Source: Bacteroidota bacterium (GTDB lineage: Bacteria; Bacteroidota; Ignavibacteria; Palsa-1295). Taken from it: a stretch of DNA of 64,000 bases. Shown one piece after another: positions 18,645 through 27,118 of the stretch. The position numbers and the translations under genes were made by a program. The DNA lies in the NCBI GenBank assembly GCA_021324735.1, contig JAJPIO010000005.1:62001-126000 (forward strand), given 5' to 3'. Numbering within the stretch: the first letter of the stretch is position 1; each line of letters opens with the position of its first letter. The notes beneath the pieces were generated by a model. The model was not told the origin of the DNA. It worked only from the letters and a program-made list of their open reading frames with translations, and searched no databases.

Positions 18645-20810
18645 TTATTTTACCGATTCTAACACGAGCTCAGCGATATCTTTTACTTTTACGTTGTCGG
18701 ATGCCCCTTTCGCTTTCACGCCATCGGAGAGCATGGTCATACAATACGGGCATGCGGATGCAACGACCTCAGCACCAGTAGCAAGTGCTTCTTCGGTCCG
18801 TTCAATATTAATGCGCTTACCCTCTTTCTCTTCCATCCACATTTGGCCACCGCCCGCACCACAGCAGAAGCCGCGTGAGCGCGAACGGTCCATTTCGACA
18901 ACATTTAAGCCCGGTATTGCTTCGAGTGTAGTGCGTGGTTCTTCGTAAATATCATTCGAGCGGCCGAGGTAGCAAGAATCGTGATAGGTAGCACGCTCGA
19001 GCAATTCCTTCGACGGTTTAATACGTCCGGAATCAAGGAGACCCTTGATAAACTCCGTGTGGTGCTCAACTTCATAATGTCCGCCAAAATCCTTCCATTC
19101 ATTCTTGATCGCATTAAAACAGTGCGGACACGTCGTTACTACCTTTGTGACATGATAACGATTTAAGGTATCGACATTCTCACGGATCAGCATTTGGGCA
19201 AGATACTCATTGCCCATGCGGCGCGCCGGATCCCCGGTACACTTTTCTTCATTGCCGAGAATACGAAAATCAATACCGGCTAACTGCATTAGTTCAGCGA
19301 ACGCTTGCGTGATCTTCTTCGCCCGCTGATCGTACGAACCGGCACAACCAACCCAGAAAAGGACCGGCGATTCTTCAGGGTTGAACGACTCCGCCATCGT
19401 CTTAATGTTCATGCCCTGCGCCCAATCGCCGCGCTCCGATGGTGAGAAAGCCCACGGAGAAAAATTATTCTCCATATTGCCGAACGCCGATTGCAACTCG
19501 GATGGGAAGCTCGACTCCATCATGACCAGATTGCGGCGAAGATCGATGATCTCATCAACGTGTTCGATCATTACCGGGCACTCCTGCATGCACGCTTGAC
19601 ACGTCGTGCATTGCCATAACATTTCTTCCGGTATGTAATCGCCTACGAATTTTTTCGAATCAACCTCTTCTTTTGTGCGTCGTGGCTTCTGCCAAAGAAG
19701 CGTGCCTTTTGCATGGTTGACGGTACGGTCCTCGGGTGTGACGATCTCTTCACCACCGGTATTCTCACCTCCCGTTGCAACTTTCGATTTTACGACTTCA
19801 CCCATCCAGCCATCGAAGCCATACGCACCTTGTGCCGTTAAATAAGGAGCTTTATCGAGCAAGCGCGCTTGCGTCGCGATGATGATCTTGCGCGGATCGA
19901 GCAACTTCCCGGTGGTATTCGCGGGACAGACCGACGTACAACGACCGCAATGCGTGCACGTATCGCCATCTAACAATTGCTTCCACGTGAGGTCTTCAAT
20001 ATCCGATGCACCATATTTCGTGACCGTCTCATCCTCGAAGTTGATCGGCTTAAGGTAATTCTTCTTCTTGAGATCGGAGAAGTAAACGTTAGGTAGTGAT
20101 GTGATGACGTGCAAGTGTTTCGAATAGGGCAGATAATTCATAAAGCCAAGAACGGCTATGATATGAACCCACCAGGCGCTCTCGTACCAGATCGGAGTAA
20201 GCGAAGCCGCTTGAGCATGCCCGCCTATAGAGCCAACCAGGAAAGAATGCGAAGCAAGTGCTGCAAGCCAATGCGCTTCCCACGGATATTCGCCGCCCAT
20301 TGCAATACGCGCGGCGTTATCGATCGTGAGGGAGCATACAATAATAAGAATAAGGAAGAGAATCAGCGCAGCATCGAAACGCTCGTGCGAATCTCCTTCC
20401 AATCGCTTAACATGCACGACGAATCGGCGCCAGAAGGAGGCAAGCACTGATACGATCACTAATGATACAAAAACATCTTGCGAAAATGTGATGACCGAAT
20501 AGAGCGGCCCCAAAAACGAGAGGGAAAAATGTCCGGCCGTTAATCCTTCGCCGATCGATTCAATGACAGCGAAGAGTAATACCAGAAATCCCCAAAAGAT
20601 AAACGCATGGACGATACCTGCGACGGGATCCCGAAGGATCTTCGACTGACCGATCGCAATGCCGAGTACTCGTTTAACACGTTCGTTCGGTTTGTCGAAA
20701 CGGTTGGTCCACTTACCGAGCCGGAGGAAGTCGATAAGCCGCTTAGAATTAATGATGATGCCCGCGAATGCTGCAAGGAGGACGATCGCAAAAATTATGG
20801 CTTTGATCAT
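18645..20810 (-). CDS. Membrane-bound iron-sulfur oxidoreductase with CCG domains (HdrD/GlpC-like)
   Basis: 721 residues. The N-terminal 250 residues form about five membrane helices resembling the nitrate reductase gamma/cytochrome b type. Two 4Fe-4S motifs follow: CTHCGRCTSVCP near residue 285 and CTTCQACMQECP near 400. Two cysteine-rich CCG domains start near 488 (WVGCAGSYD) and 610 (DSCYLGRSN, CCGAGGGQMW near 648). This is the layout of heterodisulfide-reductase-related electron carriers that pass electrons between the quinone pool and a soluble partner, often ETF. No etf or dehydrogenase gene lies nearby, so the partner is unknown. Monocistronic, convergent with operon 2. Confidence 0.85.
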   Translation of the reverse strand: MIKAIIFAIVLLAAFAGIIINSKRLIDFLRLGKWTNRFDKPNERVKRVLGIAIGQSKILRDPVAGIVHAFIFWGFLVLLFAVIESIGEGLTAGHFSLSFLGPLYSVITFSQDVFVSLVIVSVLASFWRRFVVHVKRLEGDSHERFDAALILFLILIIVCSLTIDNAARIAMGGEYPWEAHWLAALASHSFLVGSIGGHAQAASLTPIWYESAWWVHIIAVLGFMNYLPYSKHLHVITSLPNVYFSDLKKKNYLKPINFEDETVTKYGASDIEDLTWKQLLDGDTCTHCGRCTSVCPANTTGKLLDPRKIIIATQARLLDKAPYLTAQGAYGFDGWMGEVVKSKVATGGENTGGEEIVTPEDRTVNHAKGTLLWQKPRRTKEEVDSKKFVGDYIPEEMLWQCTTCQACMQECPVMIEHVDEIIDLRRNLVMMESSFPSELQSAFGNMENNFSPWAFSPSERGDWAQGMNIKTMAESFNPEESPVLFWVGCAGSYDQRAKKITQAFAELMQLAGIDFRILGNEEKCTGDPARRMGNEYLAQMLIRENVDTLNRYHVTKVVTTCPHCFNAIKNEWKDFGGHYEVEHHTEFIKGLLDSGRIKPSKELLERATYHDSCYLGRSNDIYEEPRTTLEAIPGLNVVEMDRSRSRGFCCGAGGGQMWMEEKEGKRINIERTEEALATGAEVVASACPYCMTMLSDGVKAKGASDNVKVKDIAELVLESVK

Positions 20811-20974
20811 TTAAGAATGCCGAATTTTGAAGCGCGAAACAAACAAAGATGAATAGAGGATGGAGCCGAGGACTTCCCTCCCTGAACCATTTTTTGCCTA
20901 AAGGCTGTTAGCCGCGCCTGAATTTGGAGTCCGGACTTAGGACTCAGAACTAAGAATTTAAGGACTCAGAAGCT

Positions 20975-21127
20975 ATGAAACGTACGTATCAACCCAGCCG
21001 CCGCAAACGGGCCAATAAACACGGATTTCGTGCCCGTATGGCCACCAAGAACGGCCGCCGCGTGCTCGCTGCCCGCCGGGCAAAGGGCCGTCATAAACTG
21101 ACGGTCTCCGACGAGCGCAAGGCGTAA
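20975..21127 (+). CDS. rpmH: 50S ribosomal protein L34
   Basis: 50 codons. The protein starts [19 protein letters not shown] and continues with [19 protein letters not shown], the unmistakable L34 signature, with a short extra tail ([11 protein letters not shown]) typical of FCB-group L34. It is a basic protein of the large ribosomal subunit. Two 11-bp direct repeats (AGGACTCAGAA at 20939 and 20961) lie just before the start; the second may supply the ribosome binding site. A terminator separates it from rnpA. Confidence 0.97.
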   Translation: MKRTYQPSRRKRANKHGFRARMATKNGRRVLAARRAKGRHKLTVSDERKA

Positions 21128-21147
21128 TTCCGCCTAAGTAGGAAGTA

Positions 21148-21189
21148 AGAGGTAAGAAGTAGGACTTCATCTTACTTCTTACCTTTTTT
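21148..21189 (+). terminator. Intrinsic terminator/attenuator between rpmH and rnpA
   Basis: Perfect 12-bp stem (AGGTAAGAAGTA at 21150-21161 with TACTTCTTACCT at 21173-21184) followed by six T. It would end most transcripts after rpmH and let a fraction read through into rnpA, fitting the very different need for L34 and RNase P protein. Confidence 0.85.
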
Positions 21190-21200
21190 CATTCTTACTT

Positions 21201-21629
21201 ATGGACCGCCCGACCCGACTATCGATCGACCGCCGGCATTCCCTGGCCGGGCGTAAGAACCTCGAGTGGTTCTTCGCAAATCGCAAATGGGTACGGACGG
21301 CAAAACCTCAAATCCTCGAATGCTCTTGGGCCATTCGACCGCTGCCTGATAAGGAGGCTGCCACCCGATTCTTGCTTCTCGCGCCAAGCAAATCCTACAA
21401 GCGGGCACACGACCGCAATAAGATCAAGCGGTGGTTGCGAGCCGGGATCGCTGAGGTGCCGGACTTCGCCTCGCTCGAATCCGAGCTCGCTACAGATTCA
21501 AAGCAGCTACTCATCATGCTTCGAATTTCGAAACCGCTCGTTGAAGTGAAGTGGCAGGTGATTCTCGATGATCTGCACCTTATCGCTCATCATCTCGCGA
21601 AACGGATCGCCAAGGAACCTCTCCAGTAA
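21201..21629 (+). CDS. rnpA: Ribonuclease P protein component
   Basis: 142 residues, slightly longer than usual. The family signature is KRAHDRNKIKRWLR (residues about 67-80), matching the conserved RNxxKRxxR of the RnpA RNA-binding loop, preceded by the FLLLAPSKSYK strand. The protein binds RNase P RNA and assists 5' maturation of tRNA. Its position directly after rpmH and before yidD is the classical bacterial arrangement. The start at 21201 follows the attenuator closely. Confidence 0.93.
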   Translation: MDRPTRLSIDRRHSLAGRKNLEWFFANRKWVRTAKPQILECSWAIRPLPDKEAATRFLLLAPSKSYKRAHDRNKIKRWLRAGIAEVPDFASLESELATDSKQLLIMLRISKPLVEVKWQVILDDLHLIAHHLAKRIAKEPLQ

Positions 21630-21645
21630 TAGCTTCCCTTGGTAG

Positions 21646-21861
21646 TTGGCTTTGCGTACGATCTTCATTTTCCTGATTCGCTTGTACCAGCGGCTTATTT
21701 CTCCGCTGTTTCCGCCCTCGTGCCGGTTTACCCCGACTTGCTCCGAATACACCGCGGAAGCCATTCAGAAGTACGGTATTTTCCGAGGCACCTGGTTAGG
21801 AGTAAAACGCATTAGCCGTTGCCATCCACTTAATAAAGGAGGATTCGATCCCGTCCCATGA
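21646..21861 (+). CDS. yidD: Membrane protein insertion efficiency factor YidD
   Basis: 71 residues with a TTG start. The TTG at 21652 would give [13 protein letters not shown], closer to the family N terminus. The diagnostic core is [26 protein letters not shown], here split as [24 protein letters not shown] and [15 protein letters not shown], containing the three conserved cysteines. YidD helps YidC insert inner-membrane proteins. yidC usually comes next, but here a small membrane protein overlaps its stop by 4 bases instead. Confidence 0.93.
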   Translation: MALRTIFIFLIRLYQRLISPLFPPSCRFTPTCSEYTAEAIQKYGIFRGTWLGVKRISRCHPLNKGGFDPVP

Positions 21862-22109
21862 AATATCAACGGACTTTCGGCGCACTACTATTCATCGCTT
21901 CGATCGTACTCTTGCTGTTCGCGCTCGACCTGTTCGGCTCGGTCTCCGAATGGCTCAGGATCGTTGCGATCTCCATCGTCCTGATTTGCGTCGTGCTGAT
22001 GGTCGCTCTTCGGCTCCGGTCTCGCGATCAGTTTCGCGGGTCGGCGAAACGTGCTCGCGCTTCCATCTTAAAACATCTCTGGGAGGAGCGTCATAAGCGC
22101 GAGTGGTGA
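21858..22109 (+). CDS. Small two-helix membrane protein
   Basis: 83 residues starting in an ATGA overlap with yidD, which supports translation. Two hydrophobic helices ([14 protein letters not shown] and [17 protein letters not shown]) are followed by a basic cytoplasmic tail rich in Arg and Lys. No family is recognised. It ends exactly where the convergent lipoprotein gene ends. Position suggests a role near the membrane insertion machinery, but that is only context. Confidence 0.65.
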   Translation: MKYQRTFGALLFIASIVLLLFALDLFGSVSEWLRIVAISIVLICVVLMVALRLRSRDQFRGSAKRARASILKHLWEERHKREW

Positions 22110-22697
22110 TCACCTATAAGCCGCTCGCACCAAACTATCGAGCAGAGTGATCGAGGCATAGCCTTCCAGATAGGTCATTACGCGGCCGCTCGGCTTGATC
22201 ACGAAGGTCTCCGGCCAGCCAATGCGGCCATCCGCTGTCTGCGCATACTGAATATGCGCTCGCTCGAGAGAGTCAACGATGATCTGCTGCCTGATCTTCT
22301 TCGTCGTGATGTAATTCAGGATTCCCGCATAGGAATTCGTCAGGTTCGGATCGGCGATGGAGACGATCCGGACGCTATCGCCAAAGATCGCCTGCACCGA
22401 ATCGAGCGTCGGTAATTGCCAGGCGGCGGTATCCGGGATCGAACGCCAGAACGAGAGCAGGATCGGCTTGCCATAATATCCCGAAAGCGACCGCTGGACG
22501 CCAGTCGAATCCTTCCACTGAACGTCGATGCCGCTCCATGGGCCGGAGGGCGACACCACCAGGCCATAGATCTCCGAGACGTTGCCCTGAAACCGGGCAT
22601 TGACATTCGTAAAATCCTCCGAATTCGAGGCATTGTCGGACGGGGTGCAGCCGGCGAGAACCAAGAGGACGAGAGCGAGATAGCGGAATCGAGACAT
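22110..22697 (-). CDS. TlpA/redoxin-like lipoprotein lacking the CXXC motif
   Basis: 195 residues. A lipoprotein signal (ALVLLVLAGC) gives an acylated Cys near residue 16. The mature part reads as a thioredoxin-like fold: the strand KPILLSFWRS is where TlpA-type proteins carry WCxxC, then VRIVSIAD, and GWPETFVIKPSGRV matches the cis-Pro segment and following strand. The active-site position reads SIPDTAA, so both redox cysteines are absent. It probably binds or scaffolds rather than exchanging disulfides. The assignment rests on pattern only. Confidence 0.7.
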   Translation of the reverse strand: MSRFRYLALVLLVLAGCTPSDNASNSEDFTNVNARFQGNVSEIYGLVVSPSGPWSGIDVQWKDSTGVQRSLSGYYGKPILLSFWRSIPDTAAWQLPTLDSVQAIFGDSVRIVSIADPNLTNSYAGILNYITTKKIRQQIIVDSLERAHIQYAQTADGRIGWPETFVIKPSGRVMTYLEGYASITLLDSLVRAAYR

Positions 22698-22996
22698 TTT
22701 TTAACTCCTAACGGATTTAACTACGGGATACAACTAAAGGATTTTCTACGGGATAGAAATGAAATTCAGGCCGCAAAGTTACAATTCCTTTTCGGCTATG
22801 GAAGCTTAATGGGCTGAGAATTGAGTTTTGTTTTCATAATTCCTTCCTTTAAGAAAGAAATATCATAAGAATTTGTTTTTGTTTTTCGTTTTCATTTAAT
22901 GAATAAACAGGGTTCCCGGATTTCCGGAAATGTGAAGGGTTAGGCAAAATATATTGCCTGATACTTTTTAGAACTTGTTGGGTCTTTACAGAAGGA
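22698..22996. other. AT-rich intergenic region
   Basis: About 300 bases with no gene. It contains a perfect 10-bp palindrome TTTCCGGAAA at 22921-22930 and a small hairpin (AGGCAA at 22942, TTGCCT at 22954) that may help end transcription. It probably holds the promoter of the lipoprotein on the minus strand. Confidence 0.45.
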
Positions 22997-23215
22997 TCAC
23001 TTGCGGAGGAGTTCGCTGGGATCGACTTTCAATCCTTTGGCAATTTGGACTAATCCAGATACGGAAAGGTCAATTTGGGCGGCTTCAACCCTGGCAATGT
23101 AGTTTCTATGACAATCCGCGAGTTCAGCAAGCTGCTCCTGGGATATTTTTTTTGCATCCCGGTAACGCTTTACGTTTTTGGCGATTGTTTGGAGCAGTGG
23201 GGTATTTCTTCGCAC
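22997..23215 (-). CDS. Small XRE-family HTH transcriptional regulator
   Basis: 72 residues from a GTG start, essentially only an HTH_3 domain: IAKNVKRYRDAKKISQEQLA, then DCHRNYIARVEAAQIDLSVS (recognition helix region) and LVQIAKGLKVDPSELL. Such proteins act as dimers that bind inverted repeats. A perfect 38-bp palindrome lies 15 bases upstream of its start, between it and the divergent five-gene secreted-protein operon. The simplest reading is that it controls itself and that operon. It also resembles small controller proteins of restriction systems, but no such genes are nearby. Confidence 0.9.
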   Translation of the reverse strand: MRRNTPLLQTIAKNVKRYRDAKKISQEQLAELADCHRNYIARVEAAQIDLSVSGLVQIAKGLKVDPSELLRK

Positions 23216-23230
23216 GCCACAAACTTCGCC

Positions 23231-23268
23231 TTTTCACACTATCGTGTCCATACACGATAGTGTGAAAA
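23231..23268. promoter_or_regulatory. 38-bp perfect palindrome, likely XRE operator
   Basis: Arms TTTTCACACTATCGTGT (23231-23247) and its exact reverse complement (23252-23268) flank CCAT. It sits between the XRE gene and the divergent operon, ends 6 bases before TATATTTG at 23275, and covers the place where a -33 element would be. No T-run follows on the plus strand, so an operator fits better than a terminator. Confidence 0.7.
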
Positions 23269-23274
23269 AGTTTG

Positions 23275-23282
23275 TATATTTG
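23275..23282 (+). promoter_or_regulatory. -7 element of the secreted-protein operon
   Basis: TATATTTG exactly fits the Bacteroidota TAnnTTTG consensus and lies 51 bases upstream of the ATG at 23334. No TTG is found 20 bases upstream; that position lies inside the palindrome. The promoter may therefore depend on the bound regulator or be blocked by it. Confidence 0.55.
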
Positions 23283-23333
23283 CATCTGTAACAAACCCGG
23301 TTTTCAAAGTTATTCTCGTTATAGGAGGTCCCG

Positions 23334-24743
23334 ATGAGACATAATTGGTTCTTGTTCGCATGTTTGATGTTTGCTTGTACATCAGTTGGCAATGTGTTGG
23401 CTCAGAGTAGTAATTCTACCGGCACCATTATGTGGCCCAATAATCCACCGGTGGGAATTGGTACGCAACTTTCGGCGCCCGCTATTCCGCAAAATGCTTT
23501 GCATATCCATCACGATCCCGGAGTGGGGACGACATTGCCAGCGATCATTCGCCTGTCGGACGGATCGACCGACACGACCAACATCTTCGCGACCCTTGCG
23601 CTCATGCCGTCAACGATGGGCTTTCCACTGCTAAATCACTCGAATCTTGCCAAGCCGAACGATGTGGTGCTGCACGAGGCGATCGGCGATCTTATTCTCG
23701 CCGACTTCGATCCGCAACCGCATGCGATCCGCATGTCTACAACGCCGGACGCTTCAACGCTGCCACTCGCGACGCCCGCGCACGACCTCGAACGCATGAC
23801 CATCCTCTACAATGGAAACGTCGGTATCGACCTGCCGCCGGACGCCATGACCAATTTGGGTAAGCCGATGGAGCAGGTGGAGATCGGGGGCGCTTTTATT
23901 CCTCCGCCGGGTGATACGGTGCCCACGCCTGGGCTCACGATCTACGGCGGCAACCGATTCGAAGGAATGCTAAACCCGGCGGGCGGTACCTTCCCGGTCG
24001 ACTGGCGATATGTCGGGTTCAATTACTGGACTAATCACATGGATTCGAGTGCCAAACGCTATCACCGGCTGGGAAAAATGTCCAGCTCCCGGATTGCTTT
24101 TGCACCGAGCGCGGGAGGTACGCTCTCGTTCGAAGCGCTGCCATATATTTCAACGGCTGGGATGGACACGTTTCCGCATGGCTTCTATCTTTCACTGACC
24201 GGTAAGCACGGCCTTGAGATATGGAGCGATGAACCGGGCGACCCGTATCATCATCTCTTCGACATCTGGCGACCAGGCGATAGCGGATGGGTCACCGGAG
24301 GACTGCGGAATGTGAACGGGTTGTGCATGCACCACACTCCAGTCTATATCGGACCCGGGGATTCCGCATCGACGTGGTATGTACCGAATTTTACGGACCT
24401 TGCGAATGTCCACCCCGATCTAGGCGACGGCAAAACGTGGATGCTGGCGGTGAACGGAGCAGCGCTCTTCAAGGAAGCCTATGTAAACTCCGAGGACTGG
24501 CCGGATTACGTCTTTGAACCGGAGTACAAACTTCGTTCGCTTGGCGAAGTCGAGCGATACATTCAGGCAAACCATCATTTACCGGACGTACCGCCCGCCA
24601 ACAACCTTAAGACCTATTCGATCGGTGAGACAGAGACAGCAACGCTGAAAAAAGTGGAAGAGCTGACGCTGTATATCATTGAACTCAAAAAGGAGATTGA
24701 CAGTCTTAAAACTGAGTTGCATGACCTGAAAGAGGGGAAGTAA
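23334..24743 (+). CDS. Secreted tail-fibre-like protein with C-terminal coiled coil
   Basis: 469 residues; strong ribosome binding site (GGAGGTCCCG before the ATG). A signal peptide runs to VLAQ. The middle is a series of short IGT-like and VEIGGAF segments, typical of Bacteroidota fibre-like proteins. The C terminus carries the characteristic WPDYVFEPEYKLRSL, then EVERYIQANHHLPDVP and a heptad coiled coil (LKKVEELTLYIIELKKEI, residues about 430-469) that usually trimerises such proteins. There is no T9SS domain. First gene of a five-gene operon with gaps of 2-12 bases. Probable surface or secreted fibre. Confidence 0.8.
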   Translation: MRHNWFLFACLMFACTSVGNVLAQSSNSTGTIMWPNNPPVGIGTQLSAPAIPQNALHIHHDPGVGTTLPAIIRLSDGSTDTTNIFATLALMPSTMGFPLLNHSNLAKPNDVVLHEAIGDLILADFDPQPHAIRMSTTPDASTLPLATPAHDLERMTILYNGNVGIDLPPDAMTNLGKPMEQVEIGGAFIPPPGDTVPTPGLTIYGGNRFEGMLNPAGGTFPVDWRYVGFNYWTNHMDSSAKRYHRLGKMSSSRIAFAPSAGGTLSFEALPYISTAGMDTFPHGFYLSLTGKHGLEIWSDEPGDPYHHLFDIWRPGDSGWVTGGLRNVNGLCMHHTPVYIGPGDSASTWYVPNFTDLANVHPDLGDGKTWMLAVNGAALFKEAYVNSEDWPDYVFEPEYKLRSLGEVERYIQANHHLPDVPPANNLKTYSIGETETATLKKVEELTLYIIELKKEIDSLKTELHDLKEGK

Positions 24744-24745
24744 TT

Positions 24746-25918
24746 ATGAAAAAGCTCATTCTCATTCTAGTTGTTTTCTTCATGTGCCCGGCGTTGCGTG
24801 CGCAATGGCGCACCGCAACAGCACGCCATCTTATCATTGCATTTGGTGTGCACGATTCATCGCTCTTCGCAAGTTGTCATGACGCGTTTACGGATAACTA
24901 TCTTCAACGATACACAGGCTCTTCGGATCCGTTTAACCGATGGGTTATGAGTGATACCGGCATTGACTTTTCGCAGGGGAGAGTCACGTCGTTCGCGTCG
25001 CTAGGACAATATTTCTTTGCAGGCATGACGGCTTCCAATAATGGACCGGGGACAGCATGGCGATCATCGGACGAAGGGAGACATTGGACTGCAAACGCGG
25101 GTGGATTCGTCTGCACCAATGGCCGCTATATGTATTGCGTTGCTGATGGTATTTACCGCTCTTTAGATTCAGGGGGTTCTTGGCATAAGGTTAATAATAC
25201 TCAGGCTGAGCTTCTTTCGTCAAGAGATTCAATCGTTTTTGCATTCAGATATGACGCCCGGGTTCGATCTACAGATAGTGGTTCAACATGGTCGAACGTT
25301 TCAATGCCACTCTCAAACGTTAAGAGTGCGATATGGTTAAAAGGAATGTTCTTCATTGCAAACAACTCCGATACCATTGCCGAGACCAAAAACAACGGTA
25401 ACTCTTGGGTGACGATAACTATCCCACGCCGCATAGTTACACAGCTTGCATCAAACGATAAATACATTTTCGCTGGTACGGATTCAGGAGTTTATCTTTC
25501 ACGTGACAGCGGTGCAACCTGGACCGTTGAGAACGATGGACTTGGTACGATATACCAGGTCAATGCTCTTTGCGTTTGTGACACACTCCTCTTTGTGAAC
25601 ACCGGGACCCAAGATTATTACACCGCCTTTCGGCCGTTGTCAGATTTTGACAAACCGTCAACAGTAACACCAATTGATCAGCAAAAGGAGTTGATCGCCA
25701 TTTACCCAAATCCCACTCGAAGTTCTTTCACGATCGAGTGTTCCTCTGAGATTCGATCCGTGCAAGTGCTGAATGCGTTGGGCGAAGAAGACCTCACTGC
25801 AACGTCAGCTACCACTCGAATGACGCTTGACATTAGTTCGTTGCCGTCCGGTCTCTATTGGTGCCGTGTAAGAACCGCAAACAGCGAACAGGTTCAAAAA
25901 CTGATTATTGAAAGCTGA
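24746..25918 (+). CDS. YCF48/BNR-like secreted protein with T9SS domain, copy 1
   Basis: 390 residues. A signal peptide (MKKLILILVVFF to LRAQ) is followed by short repeated Asp-box-like units (YRSLDSGGSWHKV, RSTDSGSTWSNV, YLSRDSGATWTVE), as in YCF48/sialidase beta-propellers. The last 70 residues form a T9SS type A sorting domain (AIYPNPTRSSFTIE, LNALGEE, LPSGLYWCRVRT, QKLIIES). Propellers of this type usually mediate binding; no catalytic site is seen. It starts 2 bases after the previous stop and is nearly identical in its signal peptide to the next gene, a tandem duplicate. Confidence 0.85.
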   Translation: MKKLILILVVFFMCPALRAQWRTATARHLIIAFGVHDSSLFASCHDAFTDNYLQRYTGSSDPFNRWVMSDTGIDFSQGRVTSFASLGQYFFAGMTASNNGPGTAWRSSDEGRHWTANAGGFVCTNGRYMYCVADGIYRSLDSGGSWHKVNNTQAELLSSRDSIVFAFRYDARVRSTDSGSTWSNVSMPLSNVKSAIWLKGMFFIANNSDTIAETKNNGNSWVTITIPRRIVTQLASNDKYIFAGTDSGVYLSRDSGATWTVENDGLGTIYQVNALCVCDTLLFVNTGTQDYYTAFRPLSDFDKPSTVTPIDQQKELIAIYPNPTRSSFTIECSSEIRSVQVLNALGEEDLTATSATTRMTLDISSLPSGLYWCRVRTANSEQVQKLIIES

Positions 25919-25925
25919 GGCAGTT

Positions 25926-27110
25926 ATGAAAAAGCTCATTCTAATTCTTGTTGTTTTCTTCATGTGCCCGACGTTGCGTGCACAATGGCGTACTGCATCG
26001 GCAACAGATCTTGTCCTCGCCTTCGGCGTGCACGACACGACGCTCTTTGCAAGTTTCCATACAACCTTCACGGACAATATTGTGATGCGGTACGTACCAA
26101 CCGCAAAACCGTTTGATAAATGGGTTCAGTCCGATACCGGCATTGATTACTCACAGGGGAGAATTACATCGTTTGTATCGCTCGGGCCATACTTCTTTGC
26201 AGGGCAAACATTCAAAGACGGGACTAATGGTGGTGAATATCGCTCCAATAATAACGGTCTTTATTGGAACGCGCCCTTGGTTAATAGTCCGATGGGGAGT
26301 AATGGAACATATCTCTTTACTAGTAGCGATGGAACGGGTTATCGTTCTAGAGACACAGCAGTTCAATGGTCGGCAGTAAATTGTCCCGGCAATGCGATTT
26401 TTGCCGGAGCCGGGTCCTATATGCTTGCCTCTACTCCCAAGGGATTGTGGCGCTCGACTGATAGTGGAGGAAACTGGTCACAGGTCACAAACTTTAATTC
26501 TCATATTCGGCAATTTGCGCTCATGGGGAGCGTCGTCTTTGCGGTCAATAGCACTTCTGACACGCTTTTAAGATCGAAGGACTCTGGCTCGAACTGGACA
26601 TCCATTTTATTGCAACGTCCGGTAATAAGGGTACTGGCTGCAACCAACAAATTGATTTTTGCTGGTACCGATTCCGGTATCTATTTCTCCCGCGATTCCG
26701 GATCGACATGGACGCTTGATGCAAACGGGCTTGGAAAGCTGTACGATGTAACAGCCTTGTGCGTGTTCGACACATTTCTGTTCGCTAATACGCTCTCCTT
26801 GTCGCATTACCAAACATGGTATCGCCCCCTCGCCGAGTTCGAAGAGTCACTTGCAGTGATCCCGATCGAGCCGCCCAGGACATCGGTTGCCATTTATCCG
26901 AATCCGGCCCACGATTGGATCGCGATCGAATCCGACGATGAGATCAGATCGGTGACGGTGCTTAACTTGATGGGTGAAGAAGTACACCGTTCATCAGCAG
27001 TAGGTAATAATCTTGTGCTAGATTTGTCGGCGTTACCTTCGGGTATGTATTGGTGTCGAGTCCAAACGCAGAACACAGAACACATTGAGAAACTTGTCTT
27101 AGAAAGATGA
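25926..27110 (+). CDS. YCF48/BNR-like secreted protein with T9SS domain, copy 2
   Basis: 394 residues. I start at the ATG at 25926, which aligns with copy 1 (MKKLILILVVFFMCPTLRAQ), and not at the in-frame ATG at 25908. Repeats include YRSRDTAVQWSAV, WRSTDSGGNWSQV and YFSRDSGSTWTLD. A T9SS type A domain ends the protein (AIYPNPAHDWIAIE, LNLMGEEV, LPSGMYWCRVQT, EKLVLER). The two copies differ mainly in the middle of the propeller, which is what one would expect if the binding face diverges after duplication. Confidence 0.85.
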   Translation: MKKLILILVVFFMCPTLRAQWRTASATDLVLAFGVHDTTLFASFHTTFTDNIVMRYVPTAKPFDKWVQSDTGIDYSQGRITSFVSLGPYFFAGQTFKDGTNGGEYRSNNNGLYWNAPLVNSPMGSNGTYLFTSSDGTGYRSRDTAVQWSAVNCPGNAIFAGAGSYMLASTPKGLWRSTDSGGNWSQVTNFNSHIRQFALMGSVVFAVNSTSDTLLRSKDSGSNWTSILLQRPVIRVLAATNKLIFAGTDSGIYFSRDSGSTWTLDANGLGKLYDVTALCVFDTFLFANTLSLSHYQTWYRPLAEFEESLAVIPIEPPRTSVAIYPNPAHDWIAIESDDEIRSVTVLNLMGEEVHRSSAVGNNLVLDLSALPSGMYWCRVQTQNTEHIEKLVLER

Positions 27111-27118
27111 GGTGTCTA

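Noticed and set aside
23231-23268. Palindrome as an insertion-sequence end or terminator
   Set aside because: There is no matching second end, no transposase and no target duplication; no T-run follows on the plus strand and its position between divergent genes fits an operator better.
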